From: Margaritifera margaritifera
Taxonomy: Eukaryota > Mollusca > Bivalvia > Unionida > Margaritiferidae
DNA length: 64,000 nucleotides
Direction: 5' to 3'
Assembly (NCBI GenBank): GCA_029931535.1
Contig: JAQPZY010001638.1
Coordinates: 6,317,501-6,381,500, forward strand
Shown piece after piece: positions 33,816-46,184 of this stretch. The notes below the pieces were generated by a model. That model made no database searches. It had not been told where the DNA came from and saw nothing but the letters and a program-made list of their open reading frames with translations. Within the stretch, counting starts at the first letter, position 1. Each line of letters starts with the position of its first letter. The translations under genes were made by a program, and so were the position numbers.

Positions 33816-34830
33816 ACAAGATACGAAATTATGGAAAAATGATCAGTAAAGTATTTAAATCGAACATGTGGGAATAAAAAGTTTGAAATGTCAACTTCAC
33901 ACTGAGATAAGTTATGAATGGCTGAACGCGCCCACAGTATAAACATAATTACAATGGAATCGGCGAGAGGGCAGATTTCGAACTACTCGAGTTAGTCACC
34001 TTGTGTTAATTGGTAGAAGGCGAGTGGGTGTTGTCGTTAGTTTTACTTTTTACTGACAAAAACAATTTCCTGTGAGACAAGTCTAGAAAAATATTATCTT
34101 TATTCATCGCGATTTGACATCTGTATTTCGCACGACGTCTGGGAAAATATGTTACAGTACGAGTAGACCACCTATACACGTACTCAAGCACACATGCACG
34201 CACGCGAAGAACTATGTTTTTGATGCAACCCGCGGTGAATAAAACAAAACCTGGTAAGATTCAAAGTGTATCTGATCAGCACATCACAGCCAAACTGAGA
34301 GGACGGTTGCCCTGAATGCATATATTCAATTCGGGCACTCACAGGAGTTAGTCATCTTTTAATTTTAATATGACTCCTGCAAAGAAAAAAAAAAAATACT
34401 TCCAACTTTCATTCGCGGTAAATTTATCATCTCTTTGTCTCACTATAGGAATCGAACAGGAACGGGTGAACATTAAAAGAAATCCACCATTTCACATTAA
34501 AAGCCACCATTAACTCTCTCAACTCAACTCGTACATGTACAACCTTCCCTCTGGGCTGGGTTTAGCCTGTGCTGCAGTCCGTTTTAGTTCTCGAGAATGA
34601 CGGCCTGTGGACCTCCGAAAATTGAGCGCAGCGCCCTCTGCTTTACCCCTCTGATTCAATGGGGTAATTTCACGTTCGGTAACTCTGATCAAGTTGTCCC
34701 AAAATAGACCGCATCCTTGCCTCGTTTTGGATAAGGTGAATCTCATGTGTAAATTGGCTAATAGGATTAATCATCACGGGAAACAGCTCACATGTCGCCA
34801 GGCGTCAATATCGCCACAATCTCAATAGGG

Positions 34831-34930
34831 CAGTGGTTCCCAAACTTTTTTTTATCGCGACCCTAAATACCATCTTTTTCGACCCAAAATGCAGTCATTT
34901 GGGTCGTGACTCGGGGTTTGGGAACCACTG
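34831..34930. mobile_element. hAT-like MITE, 100 bp
   Basis: Perfect 15-bp terminal inverted repeats CAGTGGTTCCCAAAC (34831-34845; complement at 34916-34930) are flanked by the 8-bp duplication CAATAGGG/CAATAGGA. The terminus and the following T-run with CGCGACCC match the widespread hAT-Charlie style. Confidence 0.85.
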
Positions 34931-34939
34931 CAATAGGAT

Positions 34940-37370
34940 GCCAAAAATTTATAAAAATCTATTTTCGACGAATTATCAGCGGAGGAATAAAAAGAAAAGA
35001 ATATATTGGCAAAGCAAACAAATATCGACGACTGTACCACAGATTTTATAAGTCGTATAGGTTCAAATAGCTAGGATGATGACGTAGGAGATTTATTCAC
35101 TTTGTTCGACTTGATTTCGCATCACATGAATGGCATTTTGACATAGAATACATCATTAATTTTGGTACTTTAGAAATCGAACAGGAAAAGTACCAACAGA
35201 AGACGTGGGTGAAATATTGCATGAATCAGAGTTATTACTGTGTTTCTCATTCATGAAATCAATCCAAATGAAAGATTTTTCTCTTCTTTTACGCTAATAA
35301 TTTGATACAAATTTGAATTAAGAATGAACCAAATGGAAATTCCGTTGATGCCTCGCCTGTAAATAATCCAAAAATATTGCATAGACAGTTTAGCAAGAAA
35401 AGTAGGTCATTACAACCACAATTTACTTTGTATGTTAACATAAAGTGATAAATGTTAATGCATACATAAAACATTGTTTAAAAAACTAAACTAGATGTAA
35501 ATGCAAAGAAAGATAATAGTCAATGGTGAATGTACATGTATATTACTTCTACTTACATGTATGTACCTGTAGTGATTTTAATTGTGAACAGATTCATCAA
35601 ATGTCATGACTGTATATACAAAAAGTTTCTATGTTTACCTGACCTTAAAAATTCGATCACTGTGGCCCACTTTTGTCGATATAAGGACTATCCAAAGAGA
35701 AGGTACTGTTTAGTGACAACTCGATAAGACAGTCACTTGCGATCCGATGTAGTCCGATGTAACTAAGTACCTAAGATTTCTGACGTACTTTACGAAAGCA
35801 ATTGTGATCCCTCTGTGTGTGTGTGTGTGTGTGTCTGTGTGTGTGTGTGTACACACACACACACACAGACATGCAATATGTTTGAAACTATTTTGCTCAC
35901 GCATCGCCCTTAAGTTTAGCTTTTAGCTGATATAATATTTATCATGAAAATGTCCACAACTGAGGTTTTTGAGGCGACCCCTGCCCTCCCCCCCCACCCC
36001 CCATGGATCTGGTGAATCTGCGCAGGCACAATATAATCCATGTTTAAATTAAGAAGGTTGTCAAATTAACAGATTTGATGAATTATTTGAAGCAAAGTAA
36101 TGCTAGTTTCTTTTGGATCACGCGTTTTGTTTTAAAACTGTTTTGCACGATTCGGATGATTCAAGCCAAATCTAATAAACATCGTCCTCTAAAAACTAGA
36201 TCCTGATTTCCTGTAATTCCTGACTTTCCCCGGTTTCTGTGGAATGAAACGATTGAGAATCCGTGAATCTCTCTCGGAATGGAACGCCAGTCACTCACAG
36301 TTTAACTTGGTGCTGTTACCAGGGTTACAGGAATCAAAAACGCAATCCACTGAATGAGCTAGGGCACGCTGACCACTAAGTCAATGGTCTTCTCTAAGTG
36401 CACACCAGTAATGATCATGGCGGGACTTTTACACATGATTATTGATCTTGAAAATCCGCCATTTTAAACACAGGCTAGACTGCCTAGGCGTCCATTTGCA
36501 GTGTACACTTGTTTCACTGGTACAAGATAGTGAATCATTGGGTGGTACCGTATAATCATTAAGTGGATACTTTAATGATGATGCATATATAATGGCTAAT
36601 TGACTTGACTGTAATTAGAATTATATTCTAGAAATGGTGATAGTTTCTGGTAAGATAAACAGACTACAGTCCAGCCCGAGTGATAATTCGCTTGTTACGG
36701 AATGCCGAATGAGGCATTCTGTGGTTGATTATCTGTGGGTATTGTTTTGGCCCAGACCAATGTTTACAAATTAACTGATTACTGATGGATATCTGTCTTA
36801 GACATGAATAGAAGAGAAAATGGCGACTAGTCTGTGACTGCATTTGCAACATCGACGATAACTATGTAGCTATGTGCTTGCTGATGAAATAAATCTATGA
36901 CCAGTGCCTTCCCGTGAAATTTCTTTATTAAACTTTTTTTCAGTAAGGTCACCAGCAGACCTGTGAAGCTCCAGTGGTCGTAAATTTACCTAGCTGAAAT
37001 ACAAGCTAGCAGCTGGTCGTATCTAAGTCAACTAATATTTGCAACTTTCAACAACTTGTATAGACTAAAATAAGACACACGTTACCAATATAGATACTGA
37101 CAGGAATCTTTATCTGCTGTTGCTGTTAATGTATATGTATTGTAATATTTTTCCGAGTTTCTAAGAAATTAGTTCAGTCGTCATATTCCTGGTATAACAA
37201 TTATCAATACTAAAAAATATTCGCTATGATCTAATATGGCTGCAGATGACGTAATTCCGAAAAAGGTATATTTCTGAACTGTTCCAATATTAGATTCAGT
37301 GGTGTTTCCACTCCGTTTCTTCTCAGATCAAGGGTCAAGCATGGACTATAGCTTTAAAACACGAGTATTG
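34940..37370. other. Intergenic DNA with one palindromic dinucleotide tract
   Basis: A (GT)n(AC)n inverted tract lies at 35813-35869 and a C-rich run at 35983-36002. No exon is supported. Confidence 0.45.
35813..35869. repeat. (GT)n followed by (AC)n palindrome
   Basis: About 36 bases of GT meet about 20 of AC at 35850, able to form a long hairpin. Confidence 0.95.
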
Positions 37371-37371
37371 C

Positions 37372-37558
37372 GGTCACGGCGTTTTACGGCACAACAACAC
37401 AAGTATATTATTTGCTGCCGAAGCAGTTGGAGTAAAGTTCCTTGCCCAAGGACACACCACGGTAGCAAGCAGACTTGAGCTGATCCGATGGTAGGATTCG
37501 AACCCGCACCCTTTCGGTCGTGAAACGGGCACGCTAACCACTGAGCCACCGCGGTTCC
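37372..37558 (-). mobile_element. tRNA-derived SINE (minus strand), near complete
   Basis: The minus-strand head has GGTGGCTCAGTGGTTAGCG and GGGTTCGAATCC. The body has CCTTGGGCAAGGAACTTTAC and the 3' end TTGTGTTGTTGTGCCGTAAA. It is the best-preserved copy of this family here. Confidence 0.8.
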
Positions 37559-38211
37559 CTCGTCGATCGGTAACACTGATGGGTCTACTGGAGTGATTAG
37601 GTTTAAAAAAAATAAAAATATCCGGTGTCTTTTGGGACGGGATACGTTGAAAACACGGGAGGGGAGTCTTTATCACGGCAAAAACTCATACTAAAGTCGG
37701 CAGTGTTCCCGTCATCCAACACCACCAAACAGTTCCACCTCGTAGGAACACGATATTGTCCACACAGTTATTGAGGGAAATGGTGAGAGTCTGTGTGGCT
37801 TCTTTTCCCTTTCCTTCGTGCATTTATGCATGCATTCATGAGTTCGTGTGTGTATAATATCGCAAAAATCCTACAGACCTTTTAAGACGGACACTCCATA
37901 TTCATGTTTATTTATGTTTACCAATTAACCGGTTACTTGTAAACAGCTATGTGTGCTTTTGAAATGGGTTCGAGGCAGCGTAAAATCTGACACATAGTCC
38001 AGACCGTCGAGCTAGACGAGAAAAGATGAAAGTGCACAGACCATGTCCTTTGAAATCGTTACATTTTAAAATACAACGAAGTTAGTGATGGTCCTGATTT
38101 CAGAATAAAAGTTTCGTCTAGATTTAAATTTAATGGCCTTATATTAGGACCTATCACTAGACCGTGTTTATCTTAAAGATATGATATGAAAAGTTTGCAT
38201 TAATAAGGAGA

Positions 38212-38392
38212 GAGCTGTGGTAGTTCAGTTGGTAGAGCGTCGGACTCGTAATCCAAGGGTCACAGATTCGATACCCGTCCATGTCCGCCCGGGTCAGCTG
38301 CCTCATTGTGTCTGTGGGAAAGGCACTTTGCTCCCATTTCCTCCCCATGACATATCCATTAATGTGTTAAATGTGCCACTAAAAAAAAAAAA
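38212..38392 (+). mobile_element. tRNA-derived SINE of a second family
   Basis: The head GTAGTTCAGTTGGTAGAGCG (A box) and GATTCGATACC (B box) is followed by GGGAAAGGCACTTTGCTCCC and an A12 tail at 38381-38392. Confidence 0.75.
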
Positions 38393-38399
38393 GAGGCAA

Positions 38400-40785
38400 C
38401 AACATCGAAAAAGGAGTTTGAGGTACAATAAATATTCAATTTATTTGGTGTCACTACCGGGATGAAGGAATCCCACCCCAAGATTAAAATAGGTGGGCAA
38501 GTAATGGTCAAAGCCTTGTCCCTGTTCAGTGAGATCCACCCCCACCCACACCCACCCCCGCCCTATTCTGCCCTATTGGATCGGCTCTTGTGATACATCT
38601 AAATACTTACAACCTATTTTCTTGTCTTTATGTATCATACTGTATTTCTCTAAATTATCCTAACATCTTCAGAAAATGGAGGAATAAAAGAATACCAGTC
38701 AATTTCTCCATGTCTACACGTTTACACGAGGGTATATTTGTATGCGTGTGTGTGTCAGTGAGTAACTAACGTACACGCTACTGCCAAACTTCCGCGTATT
38801 AAATGGCAGGTTGTTTTCGTTAGAAATCAGTCGGAATGTATCCAAGTCATGTCTACTCCTCCCCCAAATTGCGTATGACTCATAAATTACGTCAACAAAA
38901 GAAAACCACAATGGTTTTAATGAGTAAGAACATATAGCCACCTACCTCAAAGCCACCATGACAGTCTGAACGTCCTTTTCATGAACCTTAAATGCTTGAT
39001 TCTTGCGTCATGAAATCGATTCCAGTTCCTAGTAGTATCAGCAAAGAAATATGAATCTCAAGTTGTCTTGAAATTGGCCTAATTTCCAGTGGCAAATCAG
39101 TACACAGCAATAACTCTGAATGTCTCCCAGAACTGTTCTGTGAATCTGTATCAAGTATAACCAAACATACAATGTAGCAGATGTTTTTACATGGAGCAAC
39201 AATCAAATGTATACACATGTACATTCGAGTTGCTTTCTTGATGTTTCCTACTCACGCGCCTCAACACTGTTATTCATTCAGAACGATTCGGCTAATTTCC
39301 ATTTGCACTTTAGTAGCTTCTTTTTATACATGGAGATCTATAAATTTAATGTGGCCTCCTACAGGATGTGTGGCCGTATTATAACAGTTATAAGTACTGT
39401 TTGAAATGTGGATTGGGTTTAGTTTAATACCATTCAGTAAGAAGGGGTCGCCAAACGGTGAATTCATGATCACATCGATTCACTAATTTTCTCGATCTAA
39501 AGACCATATACTGCAAATCATACAAGTTTTACTCTCATAATTTTGCAGATATACAAACATAAATCCTTTTTTTGATTTCTTTATTTATTCTTTCGTTTAT
39601 TCATTTAGCCGTTCGTTCATTCAGGCAATCGGTCACTCCTTTTATTCAAGCTTCTTTTCATAGGAGTTAATAATAGCAACACACTTATGTAACACGTATT
39701 TACCAATAAGCAATCGTGAAAATTTAATTTCACACTCATGCATAATTTACTAAATTGACGAAAATATACTTTCAGCCAAAACAAAAACAAAATATCAAAA
39801 TAAACAAAATTTTATTTTCCACTGCTAAATTTTGTTTCCCCCCCCCCCCCCCCTCTCTCTCTCTCTCATGTTCTCACATCTCTTACCAAAACATGCACAC
39901 ACACACCTTTTTTTTTTTTTTTTTTGGATTATTTTTTTTCGGAAAGAAAGCGGATGTAGCAGTGCTGGGTGTCGTAAAAATATTTTGATAAATTTGAAGT
40001 GGCGACAAGACTACTTGAGTAAGTAATCACTATGATGCAGACATGAGTGTATAAGGAAATCATTTTTTGTATCGATGATAAAGACAAATTATAGACTAAA
40101 AAAAAGAACTGGTTGAGAACCCGTTTTGTTAGAAATTTTTTAAAAAAACAACAACAACAAAACTAATAACATTTCACTCTATTTTTGTGAAACGCCCATT
40201 GTTTTCTACTTTATCAAAGCATTTGATTCTAAGCATGTATCGAGTATGATAGCAATACATAGTCCTCCGAGACTGAAGGATCCCGATGATAACTATATGT
40301 TTCTATCATAAATGTTTAACATGTCTGACCCGGTGTCAGCTTACTGCCGTCATATCTGGGATGTGTGGGCTAAATGCTTATTTTAATGTTCAAATTTTCA
40401 TTAGCACCAAACTGACCCTGGAGAACTTTGGAGCTTTTGTGTGAGTCTGACCCTGACCCCTGGAGCTCAATTCAGACCAGTAATTAATGTGGATTGTATT
40501 CCCAGTTAATACAAGTGCCTTATGCGAAAATGAAGAATTATGGGTTGTAGAATCAGAAAAGTCACATTAAAGATTTGTACAGCTATATTGTTGTTTCTCT
40601 GTGTTATTAAAAGAACTCCGCAACAGTGTACTCATTAAAGAAACAATGATAAGTGATATGTTCCAGATGTATTGTGTCAGGTACAGAGCCAGTTGTTACA
40701 ATAGAAAATATCACGCTCAAATTACTCATAATGATGAGACCAGTATAATGTATTATAGCAAAAATGCAAAACCTTTCAATGTTAG
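38400..40785. other. Intergenic DNA, no gene seen
   Basis: It includes a C14(CT)n block at 39838-39867, a T18-20 run near 39908 and other homopolymers. No supported exon or recognised repeat family. Confidence 0.45.
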
Positions 40786-40792
40786 TAACATT

Positions 40793-40948
40793 CAGGAGTG
40801 TACTGGATAAGCAACTCGGCCCTGGACTTATCTGCAGGGACAGGCCCGGGGTTTTTGCTCACACCAGTAAAACACCGGTAAAAACGGATTTTTTTGCGGC
40901 GGCCCACCGGGATTTGTCCCGGTATGCCCAATGGCCAGTACACCACTG
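40793..40948. mobile_element. hAT-like element, 156 bp
   Basis: Imperfect inverted ends CAGGAGTGTACTGG and CAGTGGTGTACTGG. The interior is GC-rich with CCGGGACAAATCCCGG-type self-complementary segments. The flanking 8-mers (GTAACATT/GTAAATAT) match at only 5 positions, so the insertion is old or the ends are eroded. Confidence 0.5.
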
Positions 40949-41424
40949 GTAAATATTAAATGGTGCCCTGTGATCGGAAAATACAGCTCCAAGGAGATTC
41001 TGCCTCACAGAACAGTGGTGTTGATCTCGCTGATGAAGAAGACTTAAGCAATGTCTTTGAGGTACGTTATCCCTGTGTGATAGTATGAACTACTCACGGT
41101 GACTTTTGCAGGGTAGATTGGTAATGTCCTAATGAGGCATTGGTATCACCACCTGACTCCTGGGGAGCATCTAAGCCAATCCAACTCTTCCGACATGTTC
41201 CCAATGGCAATGCAGACCTTAAAAGAGAGAATATATGTTTCATTAATCGGGGGCCTGTAATTTTTTTTTTTTTTTTTTTTTTTTTGCAAAACAATTCCGT
41301 CCCCTAAATAGCTTGCAAAAAATATTCTTGCTCTGGTTTCGTAGCAGCAAAGAAAATCCTAGCCCACCCACCCCCCGAAAATGTAAGGGTCGGTCCCAAA
41401 GCTGTAGGTAAATGATGTGTATAT

Positions 41425-41640
41425 AGTAGCGTTTTACGGCATTTCAGCACATGAGTGACTATATGGTGCCAACTAAAGGTTAAGTTAGAAAAATGTAAAA
41501 TGAACTACACACAAATTTAGGAAAATAACCCCTTACAAATAAATGTAAACACGAAGAACAACAAGATCAAATATAAAACGTACAGATGTTAAAATTCTGT
41601 AAAAAGTATATAAAATTAAAGATAATGGTAACATGAAGTG
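41425..41640. repeat. Dispersed repeat shared with 22770-23086
   Basis: It is co-linear with the copy at 22770, including AAATAAATGTAAACACGAAG and CAAGATCAAATATAAAACGT. Confidence 0.7.
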
Positions 41641-42434
41641 AAAATGTGCTAGACATGGAGATTTCAAAATGACATCAAGTGTGTAAGCACAGAAAAAACA
41701 TTAAACTTTACATAGTGTCACTCGGAAATGTGAAGCAGTGAACATGTATTAAAGTAACTGTTCATCCCCAAAATATATGAGAGTTCCAAAGGTATGTTTA
41801 TCAGAGTATGTACAGCCATTCACAGGTTAAATAACTAGCGAGAAACACCAGAAATCGTAAAAGTTTACGGCAATAGGGGTTGGGGGAGTAAAGTACACAA
41901 GTAAGCTAATTCATGATGGAAATAACATTTTTGGATATTTAACGCGCATACAGCCTATTCTGTGCCTGCCAGATGAGCAATAGGTACAATTAGGTACAAT
42001 AGTTACAGATAGGTACAAAAAGGTACAATAGGTTTAATTAGATCCGATATTACCGAATAAACGTGAAATTCTGAAGAAATAAAGACTCTAAACAAAAAAG
42101 ATATTTGTTCATGTGGGACATGTAATCATGTACTTATTAAGATCAGTTGTACAAAGTTAATTTAAATCATCTTTCTGAACATTTCTGGTGTATATTTAAG
42201 AGTGTCAGTTAACAATCATTTCGTAAAATGGTTTATGAGAATCTGATATAAACCAAAATTAACCATAAAAAGGATTTTCTTTGTTAGACTTACCTCATGT
42301 TGCTACTTTCCTACATCAATGTTGCTAAGACCAGGGGAAAATCCATTTTTTCCCTCTGACATATACGTGTATTTCTTTTTACATTTCTCATTCTCTGACG
42401 GTTTAACATGACTTAGTAGACAGAGTGGACTGTA

Positions 42435-43905
42435 CTACAGAGTCTTCTTCTCCATGTTCTCATTAAATACCATGTAACTCGTCTCCATATTCTCATTAAA
42501 TACCATGTAACTCGTCTCCATGTTCTTATTAAGAACCATGTAACTCGTCTCCATGTTCTCATTAAATACCATGTAACTCGTCTCCTTGTCCTTATTAAGT
42601 ACCATGTAACTCGTCACCATGTTCTCATTAAAAACCATGTAACTCGTCTCTGTGTTGTCATTACGTACCATGTGACTCGTCTCCATATTCTCATGAAGTA
42701 GCATGTAACTCGTCTCCATGTTCTAATTGCGTACCATGTAACTCGTCTGCATGTTCTCAATAAGTACCAAGTAAAGTCGTCTCCGTGTTCTCATAAAGTA
42801 ATATGTAACTCGTCTACATGTCCTTATTAAGTACCATGTAACTCGTCTCCGTGTTCTCATTAAATACCATGTAATACGTCTTGATGTTGTCATTACGTAC
42901 AATGTGACTCGTCTCCATGTTCTCATTAAATACCATGTAACTCGCCTCCATATTCTCATGAAGTAGCATGTAACTCGTCTCCATGTTCTCAATGCGTACC
43001 ATGTAACTAGCCTACATGTTCTCATTGCGTACCATGTAACTCGTCTACATGTTCTCATTAAGTACCATGTAACTCGTCTCCATATTCTCATTACGTACCG
43101 TGTGACTCGTCTCCATGTTCTTAGCAAGTACCATGTAACTCTTCTCCATGTTTTAATTAAATACCATGTACCTTGTCTCCGTGTTCTCATTAAATACCAT
43201 GTAACTCGTCTCCATGTTCTCATTAAGTACCATGTAACTCGTCTCTATGTTCTCATTAGGTACCATTTAACTCGTCTCCATGTTCTCATTAAATACTATG
43301 TAACTCTTCTCCGTGTTCTTGTTAAATACCATGTAACTCGTCTCCCTGTTCTAATTAAGTACCATATAACTCATCTCCATGTTCTCATTAAATACCATGT
43401 AACTCATCTCTATGTTCTCATTAAATACCATGTAACTCGTCTCCATGTTCTCATTAAGTACCATATAAACTCGTCTCCATGTTCTAATTAAGTACAATGT
43501 AACTCGTCTCCATATTCGCATTACGTATCGTGTGACTCGTCTCTATGTTCTTAGCAAGTACCATGTAACTCTTTTTTCTTCATGTTTTCATTAAATACCA
43601 TGTACCTCGTCTCTGTGTTCTCATTAAATACCATGTAACTCGTCTCCATGTTTTCATTAAGTACCATTTAACTCGTCTCCATGTTCTCATTAAATACTAT
43701 GTAACTCTTCTCCGTGTTCTCATTAAATACCATGTAACTCGTCTCCCTGTTCTAATTAAGTACCATGTAACTCATCTCCATGTTCTCATTAAATACCATG
43801 TAACTCGTCTCCATCTTCTCATTAAGTACCATATAAACTCGTATCCATGTTCTCATTAAGTACCATATAACTCGTCTCCATGTTTTCGTTAAGTACTATG
43901 TAACT
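42435..43905. repeat. 33-bp minisatellite (about 44 units)
   Basis: The unit is CTCGTCTCCATGTTCTCATT plus AAATACCATGTAA, with frequent GTACC variants. It is divisible by three, so frames of 60-166 codons appear on both strands. A distinctive block near 43091 recurs about 430 bases on (43521). Confidence 0.95.
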
Positions 43906-44453
43906 ATGTTCATAAACAAATGTTGTAAGCTATATAAGAAGATATGCGTTAATAATATTCGACGCCATCGTCAGCACAGACATTAACAATTTGAACTCAG
44001 AATAAATAGTGTAAATGACCTGCAAGCAGAATATCAACTAGAATGATGTCTTCATCTGTTTTGAATAAAGTCCCCATTCTGAATTTTTAGTGAGGAAAAT
44101 TGAAAATCAGGCTGTGAAAAGTTAATAGAAATACGAAAAAAAAATTCACTTTATTTTGTACTGATATAACTGATATGGTTCTAAGCTGTCAATATTTGAA
44201 AGTAAAGAAACAAAAAATCAGTTAAAATGTTTACAATTTAAATTGAATTCTTCTAAAAATATCAAAGTATGACATTTTTATTTTTTATAAAGTATGCAAG
44301 AGGTGCGGAAATGTTCAGGTTTTTGGCATCAGTAGTGTGCTCAGCATGAGACGTATAAAGGTCGTATGCTGACAGCCTAATGGAAGTAATCGGTTTTCAA
44401 AAACACCGGAGCTTTTGAAGTTTGGGCGAAGAAAGCGAACGTAGTTAGGAGTG

Positions 44454-45203
44454 TGTTACGACTCTATGGTCTAAGAAAAATGTAACAGAAAGAAAGTGAA
44501 ACCAACAAATCAAGTAAAAATCAACAAGCAATTTATTACTAGATAATTAAAATGAAAAATCAAAAAGTCACTTACAGTAATGTGTTTTGAAATCCTAATA
44601 ATCCAATAAGAATGATTGTTCTAATCACAAGTCCTAAATATAGAATGTTCCGAATTCACGGCTGTGTCCTTGAATGTTATTATGTGCCAATGGTCTCCAA
44701 AGTCCTGATGTACTAGTAATCTTGATGTGCTGATGTCAAAATGAAGTATTCCAAAATCCCTGAATAAGTTCACATAAATTCCCAAATTATCAATTAAAAA
44801 TCCAAAATCCAAAAGTTTATGAGCACTGTTATAATCCAATGAATATTTAAAATAATTCCTCTCTTAGAATTTGGAATGAATTTTCACAACTGTAATAGCT
44901 CTTTACAAGACTAATGGTAATGTCAAAACTGAAAAAATGTCCACCAAACATGGTATATATAAAGATTGGTCACATGACAGAATGTTCTAGAATATGAGTC
45001 ATCTTAATGGAATTCTAACTGTAAACAAAATTCAACCTTGACCTTCAAATTGAGAAAACATATTGATCAAAACAACCTAATTCAAGGACACTAGTTAAAC
45101 ATGTTTTTCCTGATAACATTAAGATTTAAGCAAATATTAAAGTGAAGAAACATTTATAATTTCCTAAAATATTTATAATATTATATAAACATCATGCATA
45201 ACA
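44454..45203 (-). repeat. 3' LTR
   Basis: Ends are TGTTA…TAACA. On the element's sense strand AATAAA lies at 44532-44537 (complement TTTATT), close to the inner end of transcript processing. A TATA-rich segment lies near 45165-45190. Confidence 0.93.
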
Positions 45204-45212
45204 CCTCCCATC
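45204..45212 (-). other. Polypurine tract
   Basis: Minus-strand GATGGGAGG lies directly next to the 3' LTR, the expected plus-strand primer. Confidence 0.75.
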
Positions 45213-45341
45213 ATAAAGAAAAAGAAAGATTTATGTAATAAAGGTTTATTTTGAATATACATCTAATACTATAATAACCAAAATTACATAAGAACATGTT
45301 TTATGATACTGGACTTAATTACATCAAACAATATTACATTT

Positions 45342-46184
45342 CTATGCACGTGAGAGTGCGTCTGCAATCACATTGTCTTTTCCCCTAATGTGTTTGATGT
45401 CAATGTTATATTCTTGCAATATCAAACTCCATCTCAACAATCTCCGATTTTTATCTTTCATTTTGTTGATGAAAGTAAGGGGATTGTGATCACTGTACAC
45501 AATAATTGGAGAAAGAGCTGAGGTAACATACACTTCAAAATGCTGTAAAGCCAATATCAAAGCCAAACATTCCTTCTCAATTGTGGAATAATTTTTCTGG
45601 TGCTTGTTTAGTTTTTTAGAAAAATAACACACAAGGTGATCCACACCACTTTTGTCTTCCTGAATCAATACTCCACCAACTCTTACATCACTTGCATCAA
45701 CAGATAATTTAAATGATTGGCTAAAATTTGGTGCAGAAAGAACTGGTGCATTCTTAAGCATGGCCTTTAACTTGTCAAAAGATTCCTGACACTTGTCAGA
45801 CCAATGAAATTTGGTTTTCTTACTCAATAAACTTGTCAAAGGTTCAGCAATTTTGGAAAAATTGGAACAAAATTTCCGATAATATCCAGCCATACCTAGA
45901 AATCGCATCAGTTGCTTTTTACAAATTGGAACTTGAAATTCAGAGATAGCTTTGACCTTAGCTTCTATAGGTTTAACTTGACCTTGTCCCACAATATGTC
46001 CTAAAAATGTGACACAAGCATGGCAAAACTCACTTTTGCTCAAATTAATTGTCAGATTCGCATCACTGAGTCGATCGAAGAATTTTCGAATGGTTTCCAA
46101 ATGATCTTCCCAGGTGTTGTTGTAGATAATGACGTCATCGATATAAGCGTCACAATTATCAAGACCAAATGTTATCATGTTCAT
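45342..46184 (-). CDS. pol: Retrotransposon RT (second half) and RNase H
   Basis: 280 codons. The catalytic YIDD of reverse transcriptase is near residue 15, followed by the thumb/connection region. RNase H then shows VDASD (first Asp), the TIEKECLAL segment (Glu) and YSDHNPL (Asp), ending with the IADALSRA motif typical of Ty3/gypsy RNase H. The start shown is only the first ATG in this frame. The RT domain begins in the neighbouring frame and the two are separated by a one-base break at an A-run around 46197. Stop TGC-GCA-like end at 45342. Confidence 0.9.
   Translation of the reverse strand: MNMITFGLDNCDAYIDDVIIYNNTWEDHLETIRKFFDRLSDANLTINLSKSEFCHACVTFLGHIVGQGQVKPIEAKVKAISEFQVPICKKQLMRFLGMAGYYRKFCSNFSKIAEPLTSLLSKKTKFHWSDKCQESFDKLKAMLKNAPVLSAPNFSQSFKLSVDASDVRVGGVLIQEDKSGVDHLVCYFSKKLNKHQKNYSTIEKECLALILALQHFEVYVTSALSPIIVYSDHNPLTFINKMKDKNRRLLRWSLILQEYNIDIKHIRGKDNVIADALSRA

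Noticed and set aside
38217..38290. Functional tRNA gene
   Set aside because: The head is tRNA-like, but acceptor stem pairing is absent and a SINE body with A-tail follows.
42435..43491. Frames of 94-166 codons on both strands over the 33-bp array
   Set aside because: Simultaneous opposite-strand frames with 11-residue periodicity are tandem-repeat artefacts.
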